Assembly: GCA_964624235.1 (NCBI GenBank) | Contig: CAZUXY010000030.1 | Location: 1 to 60,403 of the forward strand | Source of the DNA: CAZUXY01 sp964624235 | GTDB taxonomy: Bacteria > Spirochaetota > UBA4802 > UBA5368 | Length of the DNA stretch: 60,403 nt | Direction: 5' to 3' | Shown here: positions 17,572 to 26,396 of the stretch, piece by piece | Layout: the number at the start of each line of letters is the position of its first letter | Numbering within the stretch: the stretch's first letter is position 1 | The notes under the pieces: generated by a model | Seen by the model: only the letters and a program-made list of their open reading frames with translations | The model's database searches: none | What the model was told of the DNA's origin: nothing | Program-made: the position numbers and the translations under genes

Positions 17572-18939
17572 ATGAACAGCAGTAAACCCGCAGATGTCCT
17601 GGGAGCGGAACGGCTTTCCGTGGGCAGTAAACTGGGCTACGGCGCCGGAGACTTCGCCGCCAACATCGTCTTTCAGACAGTGACCCTCTTCCTCCTTTAT
17701 TTTTACACCGATGTTTTCATGCTGGGCGCCTCCACCGCCGGTGTCATTTATTTCATCGCGAAAATTTGGAACGCCGTCTGCGATCCCACCATGGGATACA
17801 TCGCCGACCGCACCCACACCCGGTGGGGCCGCAACCGTCCCTTCCTGCTTTTCGGCGCCCTGCCACTGGGGACGGCGTTCTTTCTGCTTTTCGCCGGTCC
17901 CGATCTTTCACCCGTCGGGAAGACCGCCTGGGCGCTGGTCACCTTTCTGCTCTTTTCCGCGACTTACTCGGTCATCAATATCCCCTACGGCGCGCTCACG
18001 GCTAACCTGACCCTGGACACCGACGAGCGCTCGTCCCTGACGGGTTTCCGCATGGCCTTCGCCATCCTCGGAACGCTTACCGCCGCCGGCGCGGCGAAAC
18101 CCATTGTCGCTCTCTTTCCCGACCAGATTACGGGCTTCCGCATGACCGGCCTGGTCTTCGGAGCGCTCTGCGTGGTCGTCAATATCATCACCTTCGCCTC
18201 GGTAAAGGAACGTGTGGCGCCCCCGCGCGAAGAGAACATGTCTTTCAGGGAAGACCTGCGGATAGTGATTAAAAACGGCCCCTTTATACTTGTGACCGTT
18301 TCCTCCATCTTCCAGATGGTGGCGATCAATCTGCTGGCGGCCATGATCAATTATTATTTCAAATACAACCTGGGGGCCGAAGGGTACATACCAGTGGCTT
18401 TCCTCTGCCTCTTCGCCACCGCCATGGTGGCCATGCCCCTGTGGGTGTTCCTCACGACCCGGTGGGGAAAGAAAAATGTCCTCATGGCGGGTACGGGTTT
18501 GATGGCCCTTATGCTTCTGGCGCTTCTTGCGGTGCCGGGCGGCAACATGGGCATGATACTGGCCATATTCGTCGCCGCGGGCATCGGTATGGCGACGCTG
18601 TATCTCTGTCCCTGGGCGATGATACCCGATACCGTTGAGTACTCCCAGTGGAAAACCGGCAAGCGCCGTGAGGGGATACTCTACGGGTTTTTCAACTTTT
18701 CATTCAAGTTTGCGGCGGCCTTTGCGGGCATCACCGCGGGCTTCGGCCTGGACCTGGTGGACTACCTGCCCAACGCGGCGCAACAGGGTTCGGCCCTTAC
18801 GGGGATACGGATAATGATGACGGTGGTCCCCGTGCTTTTCATAATCGCCGGAATCGTGATCATCGCGTTTTACCCCATCGACTCGGCCATGCATCGGAAA
18901 ATGGTGGGAGAGATAGCGGAGCGGGAAGGCGGGAAGTAG
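17572..18939 (+). CDS. GPH-type cation:sugar symporter (MFS superfamily)
   Basis: The 455-residue membrane protein matches the glycoside-pentoside-hexuronide:cation symporter family. It has LGYGAGDFAANIVFQ at the start, then DPTMGYIADRTHTRWGRNRPFLLFGALPLG, and later MIPDTVEYSQWKTGKRREGILYGFFNF. These are the family's typical cation-site and loop motifs. Such carriers import sugars, glycosides or uronates with Na+ or H+. AAAGGGGGAA precedes the ATG. It is the last gene of the cluster and is the likely uptake route for the substrate or for a product released outside the cell. Confidence 0.9.
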   Translation: MNSSKPADVLGAERLSVGSKLGYGAGDFAANIVFQTVTLFLLYFYTDVFMLGASTAGVIYFIAKIWNAVCDPTMGYIADRTHTRWGRNRPFLLFGALPLGTAFFLLFAGPDLSPVGKTAWALVTFLLFSATYSVINIPYGALTANLTLDTDERSSLTGFRMAFAILGTLTAAGAAKPIVALFPDQITGFRMTGLVFGALCVVVNIITFASVKERVAPPREENMSFREDLRIVIKNGPFILVTVSSIFQMVAINLLAAMINYYFKYNLGAEGYIPVAFLCLFATAMVAMPLWVFLTTRWGKKNVLMAGTGLMALMLLALLAVPGGNMGMILAIFVAAGIGMATLYLCPWAMIPDTVEYSQWKTGKRREGILYGFFNFSFKFAAAFAGITAGFGLDLVDYLPNAAQQGSALTGIRIMMTVVPVLFIIAGIVIIAFYPIDSAMHRKMVGEIAEREGGK

Positions 18940-18963
18940 CCTCTTGCGGAGGCCGTCCCGGCG

Positions 18964-19638
18964 TCAGCGTTTTTCTTCGCCGGCCTCTTTCGAGAAATCC
19001 GAGGCGGCGAGGCTGTCGGGATTTTTGAAAAACTCGAAAAAATGCGGGTAGTGTTTTTTTGTTTCCTCCATGAGCAGGTCGTAAGGAAAATCGGCGAAGT
19101 GGCCGTGGTCGCTCACGTACTCCATGTGACGCCGTCCCTGCCGGTCATAAGGATGGAATATCGAATCCCCGGTGCCGTCGAACTCCAGCGGAAGCACGCC
19201 GAACTTTTCACACAGGGCCAGGTCGAAGGCGGGGGTCGACTTGACCCATTTTCCCTCAAGATACATCTCTACCAGCCCGTGAAAGACAAAGAGGTCCGTT
19301 TTCATGACTTCCCTGAGCCGTCTGGTCACCAGATGGTTGCGGACATCGGCGAAATGCAGACGACAGGGAACGCCGGCGGCCCGGCATACGGCGGTCAGCA
19401 GTATGGCTTTCTGCACGCAGAACCCTTTTTTCCGCGAGAGCACGTAACTGGCGCGGTAGGTCTCTTTTTCGAACCGCATGGAATAGGGATCATACCTGAT
19501 GCCGTCGCGTACGGCATAATAGAGCAGTACCGCTTTTTCCGTGAGGGTACCTCCCGCACCGGCGGTTGTTTCGGCGTAGGAGGCGACGTCCGGATGGCCG
19601 TAATCCAGGTAAAAGGTGGGTAAAAGGTATTCTTCCAT
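18964..19638 (-). CDS. Transglutaminase-like protease-fold protein
   Basis: The 224-residue protein has a transglutaminase-core fold. The catalytic triad is C74 (KGFCVQKA), H120 (FVFHGLVEMY) and D139 (STPAFDL). The pattern VRDGIRYDPYS upstream of the Cys is typical of the short bacterial family. The ATG at 19638 was chosen because GAGGA lies upstream and family members begin at this point. A longer frame to 19716 would overlap the SDR gene. Bacterial members act as proteases or amide hydrolases on unknown substrates. It converges on the symporter gene and probably forms an operon with the SDR upstream. Confidence 0.75.
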   Translation of the reverse strand: MEEYLLPTFYLDYGHPDVASYAETTAGAGGTLTEKAVLLYYAVRDGIRYDPYSMRFEKETYRASYVLSRKKGFCVQKAILLTAVCRAAGVPCRLHFADVRNHLVTRRLREVMKTDLFVFHGLVEMYLEGKWVKSTPAFDLALCEKFGVLPLEFDGTGDSIFHPYDRQGRRHMEYVSDHGHFADFPYDLLMEETKKHYPHFFEFFKNPDSLAASDFSKEAGEEKR

Positions 19639-19693
19639 TGAAGTGTGTGTTCCTCGGGCGATGGCGCCCGTAATTTTTTGGATTAATGCATCG

Positions 19694-20461
19694 TTAAAAA
19701 ATCGAGTATCCTCCATCTATGATGATGGTGTCCCCGGTGTGATAGGCGCTCGCATCGCTTGTCAGGTAGACGGCAATGCCGCCAAAATCCTCGGGCCGTC
19801 CGTTTCTGCGCAGGGGGATGCGCACCAGTACTTTTTCCCTGAAGACCTGCATGTCGAGAAAGGGATCGGTCATGGGAGTTTCTATCCATCCCGGGAGCAC
19901 CGCATTGGCCCTGATGCCGTACCTCGCGTACTCGACGGCGATCGCCCTGATCATCGAGATGATCGCCCCCTTGGCTGCGGCATAGTGCTCGCCTCGCGCC
20001 TGGCCTTCTATCGCGGCGAGGCTGCTGGTAACCACGCAGGAGCCTCCTCCCCGCTCCCCCATGTGGCGGCACGCCGCGCGGAGGGTGTAGAATACGCCGT
20101 CAAGGTTGGTCCCCAGCACCCGGTGCCATTCCTCCCCCGACATTTCTGAAAATGAGGGGGCATAGCCGATAACGCCGGCGTTGGCGAAACAGGCGTCCAC
20201 TTTCCCTAAAAAAGCCACGGTGTCCGCGAACCGGTCTTCTACTTCCTGTTCGACGGAGACATCGCATTTAAAACCGCGTACCCTGGTGCCGTGCTTCTTC
20301 AGAGCCGCGCACGCGTTGTCCAGCTTCTCCGCGCTGCGGCCCCATATACAGAGATCGGCGCCGGCCGCGGCCAGCGCACCGGCCATCCCCAGGCCTATTC
20401 CCGAGTTGCCCCCGGTAATCAGTACTCCTTTGCCGCTGAGATCAAACACGTTATATGCCAT
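19694..20461 (-). CDS. SDR family oxidoreductase
   Basis: The 255-residue classical SDR carries TGGNSGIG, NAG at ~94-96 and the triad S147, Y160 and K164. The C-terminal segment ends in IIIDGGYSIF. R42 after the second strand favours NADP(H). Gluconate 5-dehydrogenase and 3-ketoacyl-ACP reductase relatives look like this, and sequence alone does not separate them. It is transcribed toward the catabolic cluster from the opposite strand and may contribute another oxidation or reduction step to it. A GGGAGG precedes the start on its strand. Confidence 0.82.
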   Translation of the reverse strand: MAYNVFDLSGKGVLITGGNSGIGLGMAGALAAAGADLCIWGRSAEKLDNACAALKKHGTRVRGFKCDVSVEQEVEDRFADTVAFLGKVDACFANAGVIGYAPSFSEMSGEEWHRVLGTNLDGVFYTLRAACRHMGERGGGSCVVTSSLAAIEGQARGEHYAAAKGAIISMIRAIAVEYARYGIRANAVLPGWIETPMTDPFLDMQVFREKVLVRIPLRRNGRPEDFGGIAVYLTSDASAYHTGDTIIIDGGYSIF

Positions 20462-20707
20462 AAACGGCCTCCCTGTATGGTCGCGGGCTGTAATGGGACA
20501 GGGACGGACGGTGCCGTCCCCACGCCTCCGGTAATACAGTTATAACCGGTCGGCTGAGGAATTCAAGACTATTATGGAAAAAGTGGGGCATTGTGCCGGA
20601 GATTAATGTTAGCGGCGGTTTGCGGCTTCCCCACCGCGGTTGCCGGCCGCCGGTACCGTATGGTTTCACCGGGTTGCGTCATCGTCAACTCTTGCTCGGT
20701 GAAGAAT
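20462..20707. other. Intergenic region upstream of the SDR gene
   Basis: No supported gene is seen here. GGACGG-TG-CCGTCC at 20506-20519 is a short perfect hairpin in the probable 5' leader of the SDR gene. The rest holds nothing I can name. Confidence 0.3.
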
Positions 20708-20730
20708 AAAAAACCCCGCAAAGCGCGGGG
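20708..20730 (-). terminator. Rho-independent terminator of the small Cys-rich protein gene
   Basis: On the minus strand CCCCGC-N5-GCGGGG (20714-20730) is followed by six T residues (20713-20708). It lies about 30 bases after the stop of the gene at 20763-21059. Confidence 0.85.
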
Positions 20731-20762
20731 TCCAGCTTTACAGCACGTTCGGATCTCTGAAA

Positions 20763-21059
20763 TTAACGCTCCGAAAGAAACACCTTGCCCGCGCCGGGGT
20801 TGACGTCTTTTTTGCATACCTTGTAGTTCGCGGCGGTCGGACACGAGCCTGTGCCGGTTATCTTGCATCCTTTCTTTTCACAGGCTTTCCTTGCCGCCGA
20901 AGTGTCGGAACTGCCGTAGCGGCAGTAATGGCAGGGACTGCCCGACGCGCAGGTGTAGCATCCGTCGGCCATGAGCGGGCTCGCCGGTCCTGAGAGTACT
21001 ATCATTCCCGCCGCCAGTGCCAGCACGCACAGAATCCCGAGTACCTTTGATGTTCTCAT
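20763..21059 (-). CDS. Small secreted cysteine-rich protein
   Basis: The 98-residue protein starts with a clear signal peptide (MRTSKVLGILCVLALAAGMIV). The mature part has eight cysteines: C34, C37, C43, C46, C60, C65, C73 and C82. The first four form CxxC-N5-CxxC, which could bind metal or form disulfides. I do not recognise a named family. A strong GGGGAGG lies just before the ATG and a good terminator follows, so the gene is a single transcription unit. A periplasmic or surface location is likely. Confidence 0.7.
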   Translation of the reverse strand: MRTSKVLGILCVLALAAGMIVLSGPASPLMADGCYTCASGSPCHYCRYGSSDTSAARKACEKKGCKITGTGSCPTAANYKVCKKDVNPGAGKVFLSER

Positions 21060-21286
21060 AAAACCTCCCCTTTACGTTTTTATGAAACTACACCACGACT
21101 GGATGAAAAATGCAAGTTTATTCCCGTGATCCCCGGCAAAGTACGAAATCCCGGGTCCTGACGCCGGCGGGATAAATTTAAAAAATTTTTTCTACGGGCC
21201 GGGTTGTGCTTGATTTCCGGCGGCATTTTTCATTCATGGTCATCCATCAACGCAAACGCCTGTGTTGAAAGGCGGATTGTCCGTAG

Positions 21287-21324
21287 AACTTAAAAGGTAT
21301 TTTTTTATTTATAAACTTAAAAGG
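21287..21324 (+). repeat. Direct repeat upstream of the GT2 gene
   Basis: AACTTAAAAGG occurs at 21287-21297 and 21314-21324, a 27-base period. The second copy contains the ribosome binding site of the glycosyltransferase gene. The copies may mark a regulator site or a recent duplication. Confidence 0.4.
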
Positions 21325-21335
21325 ACATGCATTCA

Positions 21336-22595
21336 ATGTACAATAATCTTATCATTATCATACCATCCCTGATTGTGTCGTGCTGTTCCCTGATATACCT
21401 GATCGCCTATATCAAAAACAGGGGCAAAGGCGCCGCCGGCGGTGCTTCCATGCCGGGGGTATCCCTCATAGTCCCCATGTGGAACGAGGAAAAAACCATC
21501 GGCGCCACCCTGGATTCCCTGATCGATATGAAAAACGCCTACGGCGGAGAAATGGAGATCATCGTCATTGACGATCGTTCTTCAGACCGCAGTCTCGAGG
21601 TGGTCAGGGAATACAATCGGAAATATCCTTTTGTACGGCCGTATATGAAGGAGGGGAAACAGGGCAAAAGCGAGAGCCTCAATCAGGGGATCGAAATTTC
21701 GCGCTATCAACTTGTCGGATGCGTCGATGCGGACTCCTATCCCCGCGCCGATGCGCTGGGTCACGCGGTCGGCGTGTTCCGCGATCCCCGGGTGGGTGCC
21801 GTTACCACCATGCTGGTGGTCAACCGTCCCCGGGGGGTCGTGGAGTGGTTCCAGCAGGTGGAGTACATTTTCTCCAATTTCATTCTTACGGCCCTGGACG
21901 CGCTGAACGCCGTCTTCGTCGCACGGGGACCGCTCTCTCTTTTCAGGAAAGACGTAATGGAAAAAATCGGCGGGTTCATGTCGTCAGACATCACGCCCAC
22001 CGAAGATATGGAGATCACTTTCCGTATCCGCAAAGCCGGTTACACCATACGGGTGGCGGGCCAGTCCAAGGTGTATACCACCGTAATGCCCACCTGGAGA
22101 AACCTGTTCTGGCAGCGGATGAGGTGGAACCGGGGAACACTGGTGAATTTCTGGCTCCACCGTGACATGTTTCTGGATACTCGTTACGGTATGTTCGGTA
22201 TGTTCGTACTCCCCGTCTCTCTATTAATGATCGCAACCGCCGTAATGCTGTTCTTTCAGCGGTTTTTCGATATTTCCATTTTCTTTATAGACAATCATCC
22301 ATGGATCTACTGGTTGATGACAAAGGGAATGGACACGGGGGCATTGGGCCTGAAGGGCAGCGCGTTAAGTGGGGGGTTTTTTGGAATAACGCTGACGACT
22401 TTGCTTACGCTGGTGCTCCTGGGACAGTATCTGATCATCAATGGGTTGGGCCTCAGGGAAAGCCGGGAACGCCTTAACACCGGGTATATGCTCGCCATGA
22501 TAGGAACGCCGGTAATATACGTCCCTGTGCTGGTCTTTTTCTGGATCTCGGCGATTACACTCCAGGCCTGCCGGTTCGGAATGCGGTGGCGTTAG
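21336..22595 (+). CDS. Processive family 2 glycosyltransferase
   Basis: The 419-residue membrane protein has one N-terminal TM segment, a GT2 catalytic domain and about four C-terminal TM segments. The processive signatures are all present: IDDRSSD, VDADSYP, TPTEDMEIT and QRMRWNRG (the QxxRW motif). This matches PgaC, NodC and hyaluronan or cellulose synthase relatives, which polymerise and export a beta-linked polysaccharide. The sugar is unknown. No partner deacetylase or BcsB-like gene lies nearby. The ATG at 21336 has AAAAGGA ten bases upstream. An in-frame ATG at 21327 is too close to that site. Confidence 0.85.
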   Translation: MYNNLIIIIPSLIVSCCSLIYLIAYIKNRGKGAAGGASMPGVSLIVPMWNEEKTIGATLDSLIDMKNAYGGEMEIIVIDDRSSDRSLEVVREYNRKYPFVRPYMKEGKQGKSESLNQGIEISRYQLVGCVDADSYPRADALGHAVGVFRDPRVGAVTTMLVVNRPRGVVEWFQQVEYIFSNFILTALDALNAVFVARGPLSLFRKDVMEKIGGFMSSDITPTEDMEITFRIRKAGYTIRVAGQSKVYTTVMPTWRNLFWQRMRWNRGTLVNFWLHRDMFLDTRYGMFGMFVLPVSLLMIATAVMLFFQRFFDISIFFIDNHPWIYWLMTKGMDTGALGLKGSALSGGFFGITLTTLLTLVLLGQYLIINGLGLRESRERLNTGYMLAMIGTPVIYVPVLVFFWISAITLQACRFGMRWR

Positions 22596-22596
22596 G

Positions 22597-22648
22597 GGAA
22601 AACCGCTTTCCCGGCAGGGCGCGGCCTTCGCGCTCCCGCCGGTTTTCC
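22597..22648 (+). terminator. Stem structure after the GT2 gene
   Basis: GGAAAACCG (22597-22605) pairs with CGGTTTTCC (22640-22648), with an inner GCGCG/CGCGC stem. It begins two bases after the stop. No T run follows, so it may be a stabilising 3' stem or a Rho-dependent end. Confidence 0.35.
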
Positions 22649-22763
22649 GCCGGTGTGGATGAATGCAAGAGTAACCTGCTTGTGGCACATCGTATCGAGC
22701 AGTTGGAGCTTTTTCGGCATAGCTTTTAATTATAAGCATGCTGCCCGTAAAAACCAGCAGAAG

Positions 22764-23285
22764 TTATAAACTCCCGTCCAGTTCTTCCGCCACCGGTTTT
22801 TTGCAGTTGCGGCAGCGCTGCGCACCTCTGAAAAGGGGGTAGCCGCAAGAAGAACAATGATACCTTTCGCATTCAGACCTGACCCACTCAATACTTCCTT
22901 CTTCGTCACCCATCACGGCGGCCTTCGCGCGCCAGAGGGGTATGGTTCGCTTCATAACCCTGCGACCGGTCGCAAGGGGGAAATTCTCCACCATGGCGCA
23001 GGGCCAGTCGTGGCACTGGTGGCACGAGTAGTATCCCCTGGCTTTCACGCAATCCCGCATTTTACACTCACGACAGTAGAAATAGAGTTTCACGGGGGGA
23101 TCGGGCTGCATGCATCCCAGGCACAAGGTGTCCTCGGGTTTCGTTCCGTATAGACCGGCCATTACCGAGCGGAATTTTTCGTTGCCGTCGCGGCCCGCGA
23201 TATACACGCCGCAGGTGCCGCAGTAGAGCCCGCAGGGGGCCATGAGGTTTTTATTCCTGAATTCTTCTTCGTTCCAGCCCTGCAT
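22764..23285 (-). CDS. DUF3795 zinc-ribbon protein
   Basis: The 173-residue protein is rich in cysteines. It begins APCGLYCGTCGVYIAG, then has CLGCMQ, YCRECKMRDC and YSCHQCHDWPC, as in DUF3795. A second Cys4 zinc ribbon lies at the C-terminus (CSSCGYPLFRGAQRCRNCKK). The function of the family is unknown. The many CxxC pairs suggest zinc or Fe-S binding. AAGGTG lies before the ATG. It is followed by an unrelated hydrolase gene upstream on the same strand, with a 50-base gap. Confidence 0.75.
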   Translation of the reverse strand: MQGWNEEEFRNKNLMAPCGLYCGTCGVYIAGRDGNEKFRSVMAGLYGTKPEDTLCLGCMQPDPPVKLYFYCRECKMRDCVKARGYYSCHQCHDWPCAMVENFPLATGRRVMKRTIPLWRAKAAVMGDEEGSIEWVRSECERYHCSSCGYPLFRGAQRCRNCKKPVAEELDGSL

Positions 23286-23335
23286 TTTTTATTCACCTTC
23301 CCCGGAGAATATCGATACACTGCCCATGCCGCGGT

Positions 23336-24190
23336 TCAGATTCTGAGCTCTTTTTTCATCCATGCGCTGATCTTACCGAAAATTTCATCCCGGTTGATCT
23401 CATTGAAATTTTCATGGTAATTCCCCCTGCAGTAAAGAAAGGTCAGCAGTTCCGGCCGTATTTTATTGAGCAGCGCTTCGGATACCCCGGCATCGGCAAG
23501 GTGATCCTCGCCGGCGACGACCGCGAATACAGGCTTGTCCCAGCGGTGAATGTTTTCCTTTACCCATTGCTGCGCGGCGAGCATCTCCCTGCCGAACCTG
23601 GCACTGGCACTGACACCCCTCAGCCCGGAGGCGGCGTCGCGTCGGTGGCGCGCGGTGATGGCTTTGTCATGGGTCAGTGAATCGGTCAGGTCATCCAGGG
23701 GGATTTTCATGCCTGGTGCGATGGCCGACAGTATATTGATCAGTGAGAGCATTATTTTCGGGACCCTCAGTTTGTTCTCATAATACGGCGAGGACAAAAC
23801 ATATCCCTTTATGCGATCGTCGGCCGGTGCCGTTTCGATCCCGAAATGGGTCGCTATCAGGGCGCCCATTGAATGGCCCATGACGACGACGGGTATTTTC
23901 TTATACCGGTTTTTGACCCATTGCAGAAAGAGAACGGTGTCGTCGATGAACTGCTGAAAAGACTGGATGTGTATCTTCTCCCGCCGGTGTCCCCTGAGAT
24001 CGTATGCGACGGTGGCGATGTTTTTTTTCATGAAATACAGCGCCGGGGTAACATAATCCCCCGCATGGGCAAGGCCCCCGTGAATGGCCAGGAAAACCGC
24101 TTTGGGCTTCCCGGGCTCCCACAGGTGTATGTCCATTGCAGCACCGTCGGGTGTGCTGAACCGGTCCATTCCTGTTTCAGAAAAACTCAT
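23336..24190 (-). CDS. Alpha/beta hydrolase, monoacylglycerol lipase-like
   Basis: The 284-residue protein follows the serine-aminopeptidase/monoglyceride-lipase pattern (Hydrolase_4). It has LAIHGGLAHAGDY, then YDLRGHRRE, and the nucleophile elbow GHSMGAL. The acid is in VVAGEDHLAD and the histidine is probably in YHENFNE. GGAGG six bases before the ATG at 24190 fixes the start and removes a 21-residue extension. Members hydrolyse monoacylglycerols or lysophospholipids. The final segment (NYHENFNEINRDEI) fits the lysophospholipase-like group. Confidence 0.82.
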   Translation of the reverse strand: MSFSETGMDRFSTPDGAAMDIHLWEPGKPKAVFLAIHGGLAHAGDYVTPALYFMKKNIATVAYDLRGHRREKIHIQSFQQFIDDTVLFLQWVKNRYKKIPVVVMGHSMGALIATHFGIETAPADDRIKGYVLSSPYYENKLRVPKIMLSLINILSAIAPGMKIPLDDLTDSLTHDKAITARHRRDAASGLRGVSASARFGREMLAAQQWVKENIHRWDKPVFAVVAGEDHLADAGVSEALLNKIRPELLTFLYCRGNYHENFNEINRDEIFGKISAWMKKELRI

Positions 24191-24295
24191 GACCATCCTC
24201 CTTACGATGAATTTATTGAACAGCCGATACTGGTGCCGGTATATACCTGACAATCTTTCTGCGTAGTTTCTGTGCTATGAATATAGCGGCAATGC

Positions 24296-24667
24296 TCAGT
24301 ATTTCTCAAAGAAGGCCCTGCAGCTCCCGGTCAGCTCGGCCTGACGGTTTTTCAGGCACCGGGCTATCCCGCCCTTTCCGGGCCGTATCCCTCCGCAGAA
24401 CCGGTACCGGTCTTCCCTGCAGGCTTTCACGAACTCGCTCATCCTTTCTCGCAGCATGGCGATGTATTCGGTACAGGGAGCGGAAAGTTCCGTTTCGCGG
24501 CCCTTCAGGCAGGTCCATATCCGGTCGGCGACCGGGGGTGTCGCTTTGCAGAATTTTTCAACGTCGTCGCGGCATGGCCCGCCGTGTCCTATATCGGGGG
24601 TCTGGGCAATCAGGGACAATCCGAATATAACCGAAACAGCGACCGATAATAGAATGATCTTATTCAC
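24296..24667 (-). CDS. Secreted protein with two Cys-rich FGFR/GLG1-type repeats
   Basis: The 123-residue protein begins at a GTG (24667) preceded by AGGGGG, followed by a signal peptide (KIILLSVAVSVIFGLSL). The mature part has two four-Cys repeats. The first runs from PCRDDVEKFCK through WTCLKGRETELSAPC. The second runs from ACREDRYRFCG through ARCLKNRQAELTGSC. This matches the Cys-rich GLG1 repeat (PF00839), best known from eukaryotic Golgi proteins but present in scattered bacteria. The function in bacteria is unknown. A periplasmic or outer-surface binding role is an inference. Confidence 0.72.
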   Translation of the reverse strand: MNKIILLSVAVSVIFGLSLIAQTPDIGHGGPCRDDVEKFCKATPPVADRIWTCLKGRETELSAPCTEYIAMLRERMSEFVKACREDRYRFCGGIRPGKGGIARCLKNRQAELTGSCRAFFEKY

Positions 24668-24812
24668 GGCATCCCCCTGAGAGACGTGTACAGTACCGGA
24701 ATGCGCTCCTTGCACCGGCACCATCAGTATGAACTAAAACAGCAGCTTATAACGGACTTCACCGTTAGTCAACGATTATAGGTTGTCGTGTTCGGCTTCT
24801 TTTCGGCAATGT

Positions 24813-26396
24813 TCACCGGCAGGTGAAGTCGATGATGACAATGGCACCCTGTTCTGAAAGAATTTTTAAAGAGCCGTTCAGCTGTCTGGTCAGCGAAACC
24901 ACAAGCTGCATGCCGAGCGTAGAGGCGGTGTCCGGGTTGTTCATATCCCTCATGCCGACCCCGTTGTCCGCTATCTCCATCGTGCAGCGGCCGTTATCGT
25001 CCTTCCGGAACCTGATCGCTATGGTGCCGCCCGTGTCTTCCGGAAAAGCGTGCTTCATCGAGTTGGTGATTGTCTCGTTAAGTATCATCGCACAGGGGAC
25101 CGCCACGTCCAGGGGCAGGTATATTTCTTCAACCCTGTTGATGACCGAGATGTTTCGCCCGGTGGTATTATATATCCCTGAAAGCGCCGACGCGAGTTTT
25201 GAGATATAGTACCTGAAGTCGATTTGTGAAAAGTCATCTGACATGTAAAGCATTTCATGGACCAGTGCTATGGCCCTGATCCGGTCGACGCTTTCACTGA
25301 AAAGCCGCCGGCTCGCTTCTTCGTTAATTTTACTTGCCTGCAGCGAAAGCAGGCTTGAAATCAACTGCATGTTGTTCTTGACGCGGTGATGTACTTCCAT
25401 TAACAATATTTCCTTCTCCTTCAGGGATGACTCGATGCGGATCTCGTTTGTCTTTCTTTCGCTTATGTCAATACCGACAGCCCACGTGTGCCATCCCGGA
25501 ATGGTGAAGGCGCCAGGCATAGTTGACCATAAAATAGTCCTGGTGGAACCGTCCTTGCATAAAATGTCCCGTTCGGTTTTTGTGTATGCATTATCACTGA
25601 GCGGCGGGCGTTCGGCCGTCGGTGCATAGATCAGGTCGCGGGGGGACAGAATGTGCGATGTGTCTGGATTGCCGACCATTTCGTCGGCGGTGTAACCGGT
25701 CACTTTCTCGCACTCCGCGTTCCATGATACCACCCGACATTCCGCGTCGAAAGAAACCAGCATTACCGGCATATTCCCGAGAATGGTCCTCAGCCTGGTC
25801 TCATTTTCACGCAGCGCCTTTTCATCCCCGATTCGTCTTTCCTGATCGATCAGCAAAGTGCAGATGATGACCGTGGCTATAGGGAAAAGGGCAATAACGG
25901 GCACCGCGATTTTCTCAAAGACGATCAAGCGGTATCCGCCGGGAAGTGTCGACATCAGGATGATCATGCATGCGTGAACCAGAATCCCGAACAGATATAG
26001 ATAGGGAAGACGGGTCAGATGCCTGCTTTTCATTCTCAGCAGGTTATAGCCCACTCCAAGGCCGGCTGACGAAATGATGACGAGAACCCCCATCACCGTT
26101 CCGCCGCCCCCGATCCATATCCGGTAGGCAGCCGACATCACCGACGCGATCAAAGCCGACCAGAATCCCCCGAAAAGGCCCGCGATCGCCAGTATTACCG
26201 AACGTCCGTCGAAAATTATGCCGTGTGTGAGAGTAAACGAAAGTTTCATTCCCAGTACGGCAATCGTGCCGAATAATACACCCGAGGCCGCCTTGAACTT
26301 CAGGGAAGAAAATTCCAGCCTCCGGTACAGGAAACTGTAAAGCACGCCCATGACCATGATAAGGGCAAGATTGTGGAGCAGCTCCTTGAAAACCAT
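24813..26396 (-). CDS. LytS-type sensor histidine kinase with 5TM, PAS and HisKA_2 domains
   Basis: The 527-residue protein starts with a 5TMR-LYT-like membrane region (GIIFDGRSVILAIAGLFGG and YRIWIGGGGTVMG). A PAS domain at ~205-325 follows, then a HisKA_2 box (LLMEVHHRVKNNMQLISSLLSLQ) with the phospho-accepting His, and a HATPase_c domain with LNETITNSMKHAF and DNGVGM. The membrane part resembles LytS/BtsS, which sense envelope state or pyruvate. HisKA_2 kinases usually signal to single-domain or ANTAR-type regulators. No response regulator lies next to it. The ATG at 26396, with AAGGAAGGG upstream, was chosen over one at 26444. Confidence 0.85.
   Translation of the reverse strand: MVFKELLHNLALIMVMGVLYSFLYRRLEFSSLKFKAASGVLFGTIAVLGMKLSFTLTHGIIFDGRSVILAIAGLFGGFWSALIASVMSAAYRIWIGGGGTVMGVLVIISSAGLGVGYNLLRMKSRHLTRLPYLYLFGILVHACMIILMSTLPGGYRLIVFEKIAVPVIALFPIATVIICTLLIDQERRIGDEKALRENETRLRTILGNMPVMLVSFDAECRVVSWNAECEKVTGYTADEMVGNPDTSHILSPRDLIYAPTAERPPLSDNAYTKTERDILCKDGSTRTILWSTMPGAFTIPGWHTWAVGIDISERKTNEIRIESSLKEKEILLMEVHHRVKNNMQLISSLLSLQASKINEEASRRLFSESVDRIRAIALVHEMLYMSDDFSQIDFRYYISKLASALSGIYNTTGRNISVINRVEEIYLPLDVAVPCAMILNETITNSMKHAFPEDTGGTIAIRFRKDDNGRCTMEIADNGVGMRDMNNPDTASTLGMQLVVSLTRQLNGSLKILSEQGAIVIIDFTCR

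Noticed and set aside
24190..24253. Longer N-terminus for the lipase-like protein
   Set aside because: The added residues are poorly conserved in character and the only good ribosome binding site precedes the ATG at 24190.
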